Source of the DNA: JAWKHR01 sp041394725
Lineage (GTDB): Bacteria > Acidobacteriota > Vicinamibacteria > Vicinamibacterales > SCN-69-37
Assembly: GCA_041394725.1 (NCBI GenBank)
Contig: JAWKHR010000061.1
Coordinates: 1 to 36,159 of the forward strand
Length of the DNA: 36,159 bases
Reading direction: 5' to 3'
Shown here: one piece after another, positions 24,503 through 32,721 of the stretch
Position numbering within the stretch: position 1 is the stretch's first letter
How the letters are laid out: each line of letters opens with the position of its first letter
Notes under the pieces: model-generated
The model's database searches: none
The model's input: only the letters and a program-made list of their open reading frames with translations
What the model was told of the DNA's origin: nothing
Program-made: the position numbers and the translations under genes

Positions 24503-26029
24503 CTACTGCTGCGCGCGTCCCGCCACGATGTTGAACCGGTCCACCAGCGGGAGCCCGGCTTCGAAGTCGAAGAAGGTCACTTCCTTGAGCCGCCGCAGCG
24601 TCCGCTGATAGCCCTGGTGGGCGTTGAGCAGGTTGTTGCCCGTCGTCGCCTCGCGCGACAGGGCCTGCATCAGGTCCGAGAGGCCGACCTCGCCGGCGCG
24701 GTACCGGCCGACCGTCGTCTCGGTCAGCTGGTGCGCGAGGCGCAGCGTGTCGAGCATCGTGCGCGTCCGCCGGCCGAAGTCCTCGAGGCTCGCCACCAGG
24801 TTCCGCACCTCCGTCTCCAGTTCCGACAGCGTCTGTTCCTCGGACAACCTGGCGCGATCGAGCGAGTATTCCTGCGCCTGGATGCGGTGACCGCGCTCGC
24901 CCCAGTCCCAGATCGGCACGGTGGCGTCCACTTCGACCGTGTAGCTGTTGCGCGGGTCGGTCCACAGGTTCTGGAACCGCGGATCCTGGACCTCGCGGCC
25001 GTAGGTGAGTCCGAGGTTCATGCGAAACGCGCCGTTGCCCTTCGTCTCCTCGAGCCGGATCTCGTTCTCGCGCGTCGCGATCGCCAGCTGCCGCATCCGG
25101 GGCGTGATCGTGGACGCCAGCGTCACGGCCCGCTCGACGTCCACCGTGATCGGCAGCAGCTCGAGGTCGGCCCGGACGGCGATGCCCGTGGCGGCGGGCA
25201 GCTGCAGCCGCTGCTTGACGGTCTGCTCGCGGTTGCGCAGGTTGCTCGCCGCCTGGCTCTCGGCCTCGCGCGCGTTCGCCAGCTCGACCTGCAGCAGGTC
25301 GAGGTCCGCCGCGCGCGCCGGCGTGTTGGCCACCACCTCGCGAACCGCCTCCATCGCGAACGTGAGGTCCCGCGCGAACTCGTTGGCGCGGTCGCGCCGG
25401 AACGTGTCGGCCACGAGGTCGAAGTAGTCCGCCGCCAGGTCGTCGATGGCGCCGACGACGTCGCCCTGGTAGCGCAGCTCGGCTTTCTCGAGGTTGAGCT
25501 CGGCTTCCTCGAGGTCGTTCTTCATGCGGTTCGGCTGGAAGAGCGGCTGGTCGTAGGCGATGAAGTACCGGTTGTAGAAGGTGGTGTCGCGCTCCTCGCC
25601 GTCCACCTGCGTGTACCGGTAGACCCGGTTGTTGAGCGAGAGCACGCCGTTGGTCGGGTAGCCGAAGAGGATCACCGGCTGCCGGACGGACAGGTCCACC
25701 TGGACGCGGCGCGTGTCCTCGCGGATCAGCTCGTTCCGGCTCAGCACCGAGTTCCACTTGTTATCCGAGATCGCCTGGAACTGCGGCGCGATGATGTTGA
25801 GCGAGACGCGCGACTTGAGCCGCGCGCGCTCGGCCGAGAGCAGGCTGCGCGTCCGCTCGACGTCCAGCTGCAGCTGCCGCACCCGGTAGCTGTCACGCAG
25901 GCCGAGCTCGACCATCCGGTCGAGCGTGAGCTCCGTCGGCCCGGGGGCCGGCGCGGTCATCACCTGGGCGCTCGCCACCGCGGGTGACACCGCGAGCGCC
26001 CACACCATCACGATTCGCCGTGCACGCAT
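24503..26029 (-). CDS. TolC-family outer-membrane efflux protein
   Basis: The 508-residue product has a signal peptide (VMVWALAVSPAVASAQ) and the two long helical OEP repeats. The first begins LTLDRMVELGLRDSYRVRQLQLDVERTR; the second has VTLASTITPRMRQLAIATRENE, ALS and LLNAHQGYQRTLRRL. Predicted beta-strand segments with aromatic residues (VQVDLSVRQPVILFGYP, TVEVDATVPIWDWG) suit the barrel. It forms the exit duct for export across the outer membrane with an inner-membrane pump and adaptor. Neither partner is encoded nearby. The proline-bearing loop DWGERGHR is slightly unusual but consistent with the family. Confidence 0.9.
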   Translation of the reverse strand: MRARRIVMVWALAVSPAVASAQVMTAPAPGPTELTLDRMVELGLRDSYRVRQLQLDVERTRSLLSAERARLKSRVSLNIIAPQFQAISDNKWNSVLSRNELIREDTRRVQVDLSVRQPVILFGYPTNGVLSLNNRVYRYTQVDGEERDTTFYNRYFIAYDQPLFQPNRMKNDLEEAELNLEKAELRYQGDVVGAIDDLAADYFDLVADTFRRDRANEFARDLTFAMEAVREVVANTPARAADLDLLQVELANAREAESQAASNLRNREQTVKQRLQLPAATGIAVRADLELLPITVDVERAVTLASTITPRMRQLAIATRENEIRLEETKGNGAFRMNLGLTYGREVQDPRFQNLWTDPRNSYTVEVDATVPIWDWGERGHRIQAQEYSLDRARLSEEQTLSELETEVRNLVASLEDFGRRTRTMLDTLRLAHQLTETTVGRYRAGEVGLSDLMQALSREATTGNNLLNAHQGYQRTLRRLKEVTFFDFEAGLPLVDRFNIVAGRAQQ

Positions 26030-26054
26030 GCGGGCATTCTAGTGTCCCGAGTCG

Positions 26055-26118
26055 GGGATTCGCCGCCATTTCCGGGGCGCGGCGCCCGGCCGGCAAGGCG
26101 CGGCGAAGGGCGAATCCC
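26055..26118. repeat. Long-range inverted repeat upstream of the TolC-family gene
   Basis: GGGATTCGCC (26055-26064) and GGCGAATCCC (26109-26118) are perfectly complementary over 10 bp, enclosing 44 GC-rich bases that can themselves fold (GGCGCGGCGCCC region). It lies between the end of the DUF4159 gene and the start of the TolC-family gene, both on the minus strand. It could be a terminator for the former or leader structure for the latter. No T-run is seen. Confidence 0.45.
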
Positions 26119-26165
26119 GCGTTGCGGCTGGACCAGGCGTCGCGCCGGCGGCCGCCCGCGGCCGC

Positions 26166-26213
26166 GCGTCAGTGCGTCAGTGCGTCAGCGCGTCAGTGCG
26201 TCAGTGCGTCAGC
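26166..26213. repeat. Six tandem copies of an 8-bp unit (GCGTCAGT)
   Basis: Six direct copies with the unit GCGTCAGT (copies three and six end in C) run without gaps for 48 bases. The last copies include the stop codon and final two codons of the DUF4159 gene. A tract like this can change length by slippage; copies sit in the 3' end and downstream region, so the effect on the protein would be small. Confidence 0.9.
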
Positions 26214-27016
26214 CCGTAGATGATGTAGTCCACGCCCAGCTCGAAGGCCTCGTTCGACTCGTCCACCGGCGTCAGGCCGCTGCTCGAGTACTCCCAGAAG
26301 TTCGAGATGTCGGTGTTGAAGTTGATGACCGCCATCAGGCGCTTCGATCGATCGTTGTCCTCGAAGATCCCGCGAATCGTCGGCCGCTCGGTGTCGTAGA
26401 ACTGCGGGATGATGTCGAACGAGTCGATGTCGAAGAACGTGTGGAAGATCGGATCCGACGGGTCGAGGTCCACGATGTCCAGGCCGGGCAGGACGCGGTG
26501 CATGTTGGCCTCGAACGTCGCCCAGCCTCCTCCCCCGCGCGGGGGATCGCGGAAGTCGTCGAAGATGACGAACCCGCCCTTCTTCAGGTAGGCGCCGAAG
26601 GCGCGCGCCTCCTCGTCGCCGAGGACCCAGAAGCCGGCCTCGGTCATGTAGGAGACGGGAAACTCGCACAGGTCCGGGTCGTCGAGCGCGAAGACGTTGG
26701 TCGCGTCGAGGCGCGGATGGACCGCCGAGATCGCGTCCAGGATCTGCATCATCTGGTGCTCGGCCGGCACGCCCGAGTCGGTGCGCGCGTAGCCGTGCGC
26801 CCAGGAGGGCAGGCCCTTGTAGTAGGTGTTGTACGCCGAGCCCGTGTATTTCAGGCGCGCGAACGTGAAGCGGCCGTCGTAGCGCGCGTTGGCCTCCGCG
26901 GGCGCGTACCCGAACCGGTAGAAGCGCTGCGCGGAGGTCATCGCCAGGAGTCCGATGGCGATTCCGGCCGTGAGCGCCGTCGTCCACATCCACCGCGAAC
27001 GGACGATGCGAAGCAT
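26201..27016 (-). CDS. DUF4159 domain protein, membrane-anchored or secreted
   Basis: The ATG at 27016 is preferred because GGAGGAGG lies eight or so bases upstream; a longer frame from 27052 crosses that site. The product has 271 residues with an N-terminal membrane helix or signal (WTTALTAGIAIGLLAMTSA). The DUF4159 fold follows: FTFARLKYTG, the conserved DPDLCEFPVSYMTEAGFW, LKKGGFVIFDDFR, then the HTFFDIDSFDIIPQFY and INFNTDISNFWEY motifs. DUF4159 proteins are often found near CotH or bacterial MoxR/vWA clusters and are unassigned; they resemble glutamine-amidotransferase-like folds. None of those neighbours is here. The last residues lie in an 8-bp tandem repeat. Confidence 0.9.
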   Translation of the reverse strand: MLRIVRSRWMWTTALTAGIAIGLLAMTSAQRFYRFGYAPAEANARYDGRFTFARLKYTGSAYNTYYKGLPSWAHGYARTDSGVPAEHQMMQILDAISAVHPRLDATNVFALDDPDLCEFPVSYMTEAGFWVLGDEEARAFGAYLKKGGFVIFDDFRDPPRGGGGWATFEANMHRVLPGLDIVDLDPSDPIFHTFFDIDSFDIIPQFYDTERPTIRGIFEDNDRSKRLMAVINFNTDISNFWEYSSSGLTPVDESNEAFELGVDYIIYGLTH

Positions 27017-27150
27017 GGCGCCTCCTCCCTGCACGTTACACCCGGGCGTCACCGCAGCGCCAGACCGGCGGGTCCTTCGCCGCCCGGCACCTGTCGCCCC
27101 CTGCCCGCGCCGCTGGTCAATCCGCCGCCGCGCCCGTACAATCCACGCCG

Positions 27151-27789
27151 GTGCGCATCCTCATCATCGGCGCGGGCGGCCAGGGACGCGTCGTCGCCGA
27201 TGCGCTGCGCGCGTCGCACGAGGCGGGCGGCGCGGCACACGCCGTCGGGTTCCTCGATGCCGACCCCGCGCTGCACGGCCGGACGCCACTCGGCCTGCCG
27301 ATCATCGGCGGCATGGACGCGCTGGTCACCGTGCCGCACGACGCCATCGTCGTCGCGATCGGGGACAACGCGACGCGGCGCCGCGCGGCCCTGTCGCCGG
27401 CGCTGCGCGACCGGCCGATGGCCGTCGTGCGTCATCCCGCCAGCCTCGCGGCGCCTGACGTGGTCATCGATCCCGGCACCATGATTTCGGCCGGCGCGAT
27501 CCTCGTCACCGGTGTCCGCGTCGGGCGCGGGTGCATCATCAACACCGGCTGCGTCATCGACCATGACAGCGTGATCGGGGACTGGACGCACGTCGCGCCG
27601 CGCGCGGTGCTGGGCGGCGACGTCACGATTGGCGCCGGTGTCCTGGTGGGCATCGGATCGACCGTGATGCCCGGCCGGCGCGTCGGCGACGGGGCCATCG
27701 TCGGCGCCGGCGCGGTGGTCACGAGCGACGTGCCGCCGGGGGCCGTGGTCGTGGGGGTGCCGGCGCGAGTCCGCGGCCCTCGTCCCTGA
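27151..27789 (+). CDS. NeuD/PglD-like sugar O- or N-acyltransferase
   Basis: The 212-residue product starts at GTG 27151. It has the N-terminal Rossmann unit MRILIIGAGGQGRVVAD that binds the sugar substrate, followed by a left-handed beta-helix of hexapeptide repeats (ISAGAILVTGVRVGRGCIINTG, VIGDWTHVAPRAVLGGDV, TIGAGVLVGIGSTV). The putative catalytic His of the family fits DHDSVIGDWTHVAPRA. These enzymes acetylate nucleotide-linked aminosugars for glycan assembly. The 3' end overlaps the converging glycosyltransferase gene by 71 bases. It is likely part of the surface polysaccharide locus to its right. Confidence 0.93.
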   Translation: MRILIIGAGGQGRVVADALRASHEAGGAAHAVGFLDADPALHGRTPLGLPIIGGMDALVTVPHDAIVVAIGDNATRRRAALSPALRDRPMAVVRHPASLAAPDVVIDPGTMISAGAILVTGVRVGRGCIINTGCVIDHDSVIGDWTHVAPRAVLGGDVTIGAGVLVGIGSTVMPGRRVGDGAIVGAGAVVTSDVPPGAVVVGVPARVRGPRP

Positions 27790-29467
27790 GGTCGAACACC
27801 CCGGGCCGCCGCCGCGCCCGCGGATCGGTGCGCGCCACCCTGGCGGCCGAGTCGTATGGCGACGGCGCGGGCCCGAAAAGCGCGAGCTGCCGCGTCTTCA
27901 GGAGCGTGATGAACCAGGGCAGCCGGCGCATCCACCGCGCCGCCGGCGCGACCGTGAACGTCCGCAGCGCAAACGGCAGCCCGTGCCGGCCAGTCACGAC
28001 GACGTCGGTGAAGAGCGGGCCGCCGGCGTGGCGGACGCGGTGCCACACGAAGCACGGGCTGGCGATCGTGAGGACGACCACGGCGGCCACGACGTCGCGG
28101 ATCCGGAGGAGCGCGAGGCGCGCGGCGAAGCCGGCGAGCGCGGGCGCCGACATCGACCGCTCCCCCGCCAGCGCGAGCAAGGCGGGCCGCGCCAGCCGCC
28201 ACGCCCAGATCGGCGCCCCCACCGTCCGCGCGACCCGGCGCGTCCACCGGTAGCCCGACTCGCGCGGCGGTCGGCCGCGGAAGCGCGGCGCCGAGGCACA
28301 CTCGACATACAGCGCCTCGAGGTCTTCCGCCGTGCGCGCGGCCGTGAAGCGCTCCAGCATCAGCGCGCGGCCGCGATCGCCCAGGCGGCGCGCGCGCGGG
28401 CGGTCGGCCAGCAGCGTCACGATCGCGTCGGCGAGGGCCACCGGGTCGTCGGGCGGCACGACGAGGCCGGTGTCGTCGTGCCTGACGGCGTCGACCAGGC
28501 CGCCGGTGGCCGACACGACGGTCGGCGCGCCCATCATCAACGCCTCGATCGCGCCGCCCACGTTCTCGCTCAACGAGCACTGCACGGCGACGTCGAAGGC
28601 GGCGAGCAGGTCGGGCACGTCCGCGCGATAGCCGGCGAAGATGACCGAGGACGCGACGCCGAGCGTGCCGGCCAGCGCGCGCATCTGCTCCTGGTAGTCG
28701 CGGCCGCGCTCTTCCCATCCCTCACCCACCAGGACGAACGTCGTGTCCGGCCGGCGCTCGAGCACGCGCGGAATCGCGCGCAGCAGGACGTCGTGTCCCT
28801 TCAGGCCTCGGCCGACCAGCGCGGGCGGCGTCGTCGGGCTGTCGGGCGCCGGCGGATAGAAATAGGCCACGAGGCCGACGAGCGCGGTGCCGTCCGTCAC
28901 GCCGAGGCTCCGGCGGGCGGCCGCCGGCTGCGCGCGCGCGGGATCGAACCGCTCCGGGTTGCTGCCGTAATAAGCGAGGGCGATGCGGCCGGGTGGGACG
29001 CCGCGCTCGGCGTAGAGCCGCCGCACGTACTCGCACGACGCGATCACGCGCGTGTCGGCGCGCGACGTGCGAACGTCGATCTCGCCGAGGATGGGCGACT
29101 CGAGCACGTAGGGGCCGGCGTTCATCGACAGGCGGATCGGCACGTCGGCGAGCCACCCGGCGATGCGGCCGGCCACGTTCGACGGAAACAGGTGCGACTG
29201 GATCACGTCGGGCCGTTCGGCCCGCATCAGCGTCGCCAGGCCCCTGATGCGGCGCCACGCGCGGATCGGGTTCGCGTCGGCGAACGGATCGTGCCGCCGC
29301 ACGACGTAGCGCACGCCGGCGCGCTCGAGCGATCGGGGCAGCGGCCCGTCGCTCCCGGCGATGACGACGCTGACGTCGTGGCCGCGGGCCGCCTGTTCGC
29401 GGACGATCTCGCACAGCCAGGGTGCGCCCCGCGTCGCACCGCAGACGTGCAGGATCCGCATCGGCAT
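27719..29467 (-). CDS. GT4 glycosyltransferase fused to degenerate sugar-phosphate transferase domain
   Basis: The 582-residue product starts at ATG 29467 or 29461. Residues 1-380 are a GT-B, family 4-like glycosyltransferase: an N-terminal Rossmann unit with RILHVCGATRGAPWL, a middle with YFYPPAPD and VGRGLKGHDVLL, and the nucleotide-sugar-binding part with SLSENVGGAIEALMMGAPTV. A second part (about 455-555) looks like a WcaJ/PglC-type polyprenyl-phosphate hexose-1-phosphate transferase: a membrane hairpin-like segment, GGPLFTDVVVTGRHGLPFALRTF, and LFGPAPSPYD resembling SLVGPRP. The catalytic Asp-Glu (DELPQL) is replaced by RLPWF. That domain is probably inactive and may only anchor the protein to the membrane. 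The gene is divergent from a close paralogue 26 bases away. Confidence 0.82.
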   Translation of the reverse strand: MPMRILHVCGATRGAPWLCEIVREQAARGHDVSVVIAGSDGPLPRSLERAGVRYVVRRHDPFADANPIRAWRRIRGLATLMRAERPDVIQSHLFPSNVAGRIAGWLADVPIRLSMNAGPYVLESPILGEIDVRTSRADTRVIASCEYVRRLYAERGVPPGRIALAYYGSNPERFDPARAQPAAARRSLGVTDGTALVGLVAYFYPPAPDSPTTPPALVGRGLKGHDVLLRAIPRVLERRPDTTFVLVGEGWEERGRDYQEQMRALAGTLGVASSVIFAGYRADVPDLLAAFDVAVQCSLSENVGGAIEALMMGAPTVVSATGGLVDAVRHDDTGLVVPPDDPVALADAIVTLLADRPRARRLGDRGRALMLERFTAARTAEDLEALYVECASAPRFRGRPPRESGYRWTRRVARTVGAPIWAWRLARPALLALAGERSMSAPALAGFAARLALLRIRDVVAAVVVLTIASPCFVWHRVRHAGGPLFTDVVVTGRHGLPFALRTFTVAPAARWMRRLPWFITLLKTRQLALFGPAPSPYDSAARVARTDPRARRRPGVFDLRDEGRGLAPAPPRPRPPAARRS

Positions 29468-29493
29468 AAGACTAGCAGTCCCCGGCCCCGGCT

Positions 29494-30912
29494 ATGATCG
29501 CGGCGATGGGTTCGTCGAACCCCGGCCCGCCGGCGGCATCCCTGCGCGTCCTGCACCTCGTCGCCACGGCGAACGGCGCGGCGTGGGTGCACGAACAGCT
29601 GCGGGACCTGCGCGCCCGGGGGCACGACGTCATGGCGTTGGTCGCCGGCACGGACGGGACCCTGGCGCCGCGGCTCGACGCGGACGGCATCCGCTACGAG
29701 GTGGCCGACCTGGACGTCTTCGCCGGGGGATCCGCCCGGCTGGCGGCGCGCCGCATCCTCACCCTCGCGCGCACCTTCCGGCGGCTGCGGCCCGACGTCG
29801 TGCAGTCCCACGTCTTCTCGTCGATCGTCCTCGGACGCCTGGCCGCCTGGCTCGCCGACGTGCCGGTCCGCCTGTCGATGATCCCAGGCCCGTACTACCT
29901 CGAAGCGCCGGGACTTTCCGGCGTGGACGTCCGGACGGCGCCCCTCGACACGAAGGTGATCGCCTCGTGCGAGTACACGCGCGAGCTGTACGAGCGACTC
30001 GGCACGCCGCGGGCGCACGTCGAGCTGATCTACTACGGCCAGGATCCCGGCCGCCTCGACCCGGCCACTGCGGATCCGGCGCGCGTCCGGCGCGAGCGCG
30101 GGCTCGATCCCGCGCGCCCGGTCGTCGGCGACGTCGCCTACTTCTACCCGCCGTCTCCCGACGGCCCTTCATCCCGCCGCACCTCGTCGGGCGCGGCATC
30201 AAGGGGCACGAGGTGCTGCTGCGCGCCGCGCCGCTCGTGCTTCGCGAGGTGCCCGACGCGCTGTTCCTGCTCGTCGGGGGCGGCTGGGGCGCGGAGGGCG
30301 CGGCGTATCAGCGGCAGCTGGAAGCGCTGGCGGAACGCCTGGGCGTCGCCGGCGCGGTGCGTTTCACGGGACCGCGCACGACGTGCCCGACACGCTGGCG
30401 GCGTTCGACGTGTCGGTGCAGTGCTCGTTGAACGAGAACCTCGGCGGCAGCATCGAATCCCTGCTGATGGCGCGGCCGCTCGTCGCGTCGGCGGTCGGCG
30501 GGCTGGTGGATGCCGTCCTGCACGAGCGCACCGGCCTCCTGGTGCCTGCGGGTGACCGCCGGCGCTGGCGCAGACGATCGTGCGGCTGCTGACCGATCGG
30601 CCGCTCGCCGACCGCCTGGCCTCGGCGGGACGCGCGCACGCGCTGGCGCGACTGACCCTCGCCACGACGATCGACGAGCTCGACGCGCTCTACCGGCGCG
30701 AAGTGGCCGCGCTCGGCGGGCGGTCCGGCTACCGGCTGTGGCGCTCGGCCGGGCGCGCCGCGTGGCTCGGCCTCCACGGACGACGGCTGGCGCAGCCGCT
30801 CCGCGATGCCCTCATGGAGTACCAGCGCCGGACGGCGCCCCCGGCGCCGCGCGGCCTCCGGCGCGCGAAGCGGCTCTGGGACCGGGCACGGGCGCGCTAC
30901 CTGCGGCTCTAG
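29494..30912 (+). pseudogene. GT4 glycosyltransferase broken by three single-base shifts
   Basis: Starting at ATG 29494, the product is very similar to the divergent GT4 gene beside it (RVLHLVATANGAAWVHE, IASCEYTRELYERLG, YFYPPSPD). The sense changes frame at three places: near 30165 (CCC run), near 30370-30375 and near 30555-30560. One missing base at each restores GPFIPPHLVGRGIKGHEVLL, then DVPDTLAAFDVSVQCSLNENLGG, then ALAQTIVRLLTDRPL, ending at 30912. The intact product would be about 473 residues and lacks the sugar-phosphate-transferase tail of the paralogue. Three losses in one gene is either a true pseudogene or a poorly corrected sequence. The conserved residues between the shifts are all retained, which favours sequence error. 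Confidence 0.8.
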
Positions 30913-31094
30913 GATCCGCCCCGCGTCCGGCCCCGGCCCGGCCGGCGGGCGCGAACGAATTGCTGTCCCGTGCGCGCGCATGTCCGGTACCATCGTCGAC
31001 ATCCGCGTGACCCGCCTGGATGGTGGGGACCGACTGGATGGAACCGGACGGCCGCCCGGATGGAAACCATGACCCGGTGGAGGAACATCACGTC

Positions 31095-31940
31095 GTGACC
31101 GACCGCGCCGCCGCACCAGGCGTTCGCGACTTCGACTACGACTCGGCGCGGCGCCTGTCACCGCTGGCTCACGAGCTGGTCGAGGTGTGGCGCTATCGGG
31201 ATCTCGTCCAGCAGCTCACCGCTCGCAACATCAAGGTGCGCTACCAGCACTCGCTGCTCGGCGTGGGCTGGACCGTACTGTCGCCGCTGCTGACCACGGC
31301 CGTCCTCAGCATCGTCTTCATGACGCTCTTCCGCCAGGTCGAGCCGCACTATCCGGCCTACCTGCTCAGCGGGCTGCTGCTGTGGAACTTCTTCGTGCAG
31401 ACGACGTCCACGATGGCCACCGAGATGATCGGCGGGGCCGACCTCTGGAAGCGGATCTACACGCCCAAGACCGTCTTCGCCCTGGCCACGCTCGCGACGG
31501 GGCTCGTGCACCTGCTCCTGGCGCTGGTGTCGCTCGTGGCGCTGATGCTGATCCTGGGCGTGCCCCTCGGCCTGGCGTCGCCCTTCGCGCTCGTCCCGAT
31601 GCTCGCCGTGGCGCTCTTCGCGCTCGGCGTCGGGCTGCTGCTGGCGGCGTGCGCCACGCGCTTCCGCGACGTCATCGATCTGTACCAGGTGGCCTCGGTC
31701 GCCTGGCTCTACCTGACGCCCGTCATCTATCCGCGCGCGATCGTGCCCGACCGGTATCAGTGGCTGCTGACGCTGAACCCGATGACCTGGTTCATCGAGG
31801 CCTTCCGGGTGCCGATGCTGCAGAACAGCCTTCCCTCCCCGGCGACGATCGGGCTGACGACCACGCTCGCGATCGGCACGGCCGTCCTCGGCTGCTGGGT
31901 GTTCACGCACGTGACCGATGGCCTCGCCACTCGCGCCTAG
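31095..31940 (+). CDS. wzm: Polysaccharide ABC transporter permease (Wzm-like)
   Basis: GTG 31095 is favoured: GGAGG (31079-31083) lies 11 bases upstream and the product, 281 residues, has the usual family length. A longer frame from ATG 31020 would add 25 residues with no match. It is an ABC-2 permease with the conserved N-terminus YRDLVQQLTARNIKVRYQHSLLGVGWTVLSPLL, about six membrane helices, and LYLTPVIYP and LNPMTWFIEAFR near the end. It exports an O-antigen or capsule-type glycan, lipid-linked, across the inner membrane. It is followed by the ATPase gene with a 23-base overlap. Confidence 0.93.
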   Translation: MTDRAAAPGVRDFDYDSARRLSPLAHELVEVWRYRDLVQQLTARNIKVRYQHSLLGVGWTVLSPLLTTAVLSIVFMTLFRQVEPHYPAYLLSGLLLWNFFVQTTSTMATEMIGGADLWKRIYTPKTVFALATLATGLVHLLLALVSLVALMLILGVPLGLASPFALVPMLAVALFALGVGLLLAACATRFRDVIDLYQVASVAWLYLTPVIYPRAIVPDRYQWLLTLNPMTWFIEAFRVPMLQNSLPSPATIGLTTTLAIGTAVLGCWVFTHVTDGLATRA

Positions 31941-32721
31941 CCCCGTTCCGGTCACAGCCGGCACGGCCGCCGGCACGACCGCGGCCCCGCGCCCGGCCGT
32001 CGTCATCGACGACGTGTCGGTGACGTACCGGATTCAGCAGGGGGCCGGCGGGTCGCTGCGGGCGTGGCTCTCCGGCCGCGACCGGAGCGCCGGTTTCGCG
32101 GAGCACGAGGCGCTGCGCGGGGTCGGCGTCACGATTCCGCAGGGCGGGTCGCTCGGCGTGATCGGGTCGAACGGGTCGGGCAAGACCACCCTGCTGCGGC
32201 TGATCGCGCGGGTGCTCCGTCCGACGACGGGCCGGGTCCGCGTGCACGGGCGTGTCGCGCCGCTGCTCGACCTGGTCGGCGGCTTTCATCCGGAGCTGAC
32301 GGGTCGCGACAACATCGTGCTGAACGGCACGCAGCTCGGCCTCAGGCGCCGCGAGATCCTGGCGCGGGTGGACAGCATCGTGGACTTCGCCGAGATCGGC
32401 CGGTTCATCGACGCGCCGCTGGCCACCTATTCGGCCGGGATGATCCTGCGCGTCGGCTTCGCCGTGGCGACCGACATCGCGCCGGACGTCCTGGTGATCG
32501 ACGAAGCCCTGGGCGTGGGCGACGAGCGCTTCCAGCGCAAGTGCGCGGCGCGGATCGACGGCCTGCGCGCGCGGGGCGTGACGTTCATCCTGGTATCGCA
32601 CGACCTGCAGAGCATCCGGCGGCTCTGCGCGCGTGTCCTGTGGCTCGACCGCGGCCGCGTCCGGATGATCGGCGAGGCCGCGGAGGTCATCGCCGCGTAT
32701 CTCGACGCCCAGCAGTCATGA
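31918..32721 (+). CDS. wzt: Polysaccharide ABC transporter ATPase (Wzt-like)
   Basis: The 267-residue product starts at ATG 31918 inside the end of the permease gene. It has Walker A GSNGSGKTT (K89), the signature YSAGM in LATYSAGMILRVGFA (the usual Wzt/TagH form), Walker B VLVIDEALGVGD and LVSHD. It powers glycan export with the adjacent permease. It lacks the C-terminal carbohydrate-binding domain found in many Wzt proteins, so the chain-length or cap recognition step may not apply, or may be done by another protein. The first 25 residues are alanine- and proline-rich and may be spurious, but no better start was seen. Confidence 0.94.
   Translation: MASPLAPSPVPVTAGTAAGTTAAPRPAVVIDDVSVTYRIQQGAGGSLRAWLSGRDRSAGFAEHEALRGVGVTIPQGGSLGVIGSNGSGKTTLLRLIARVLRPTTGRVRVHGRVAPLLDLVGGFHPELTGRDNIVLNGTQLGLRRREILARVDSIVDFAEIGRFIDAPLATYSAGMILRVGFAVATDIAPDVLVIDEALGVGDERFQRKCAARIDGLRARGVTFILVSHDLQSIRRLCARVLWLDRGRVRMIGEAAEVIAAYLDAQQS

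Noticed and set aside
22677..25757. Minus-strand open frame of 1026 codons across several genes
   Set aside because: It runs antisense to the RCC1 and membrane-protein genes and out of frame through the TolC gene; not a real fusion.
26166..26213. Possible CRISPR-like repeat
   Set aside because: The units are 8 bases with no spacers; it is a simple tandem repeat.
31020..31094. Upstream start ATG 31020 for the Wzm permease
   Set aside because: The extra residues have no family match, and GTG 31095 has a GGAGG site; kept only as an alternative.
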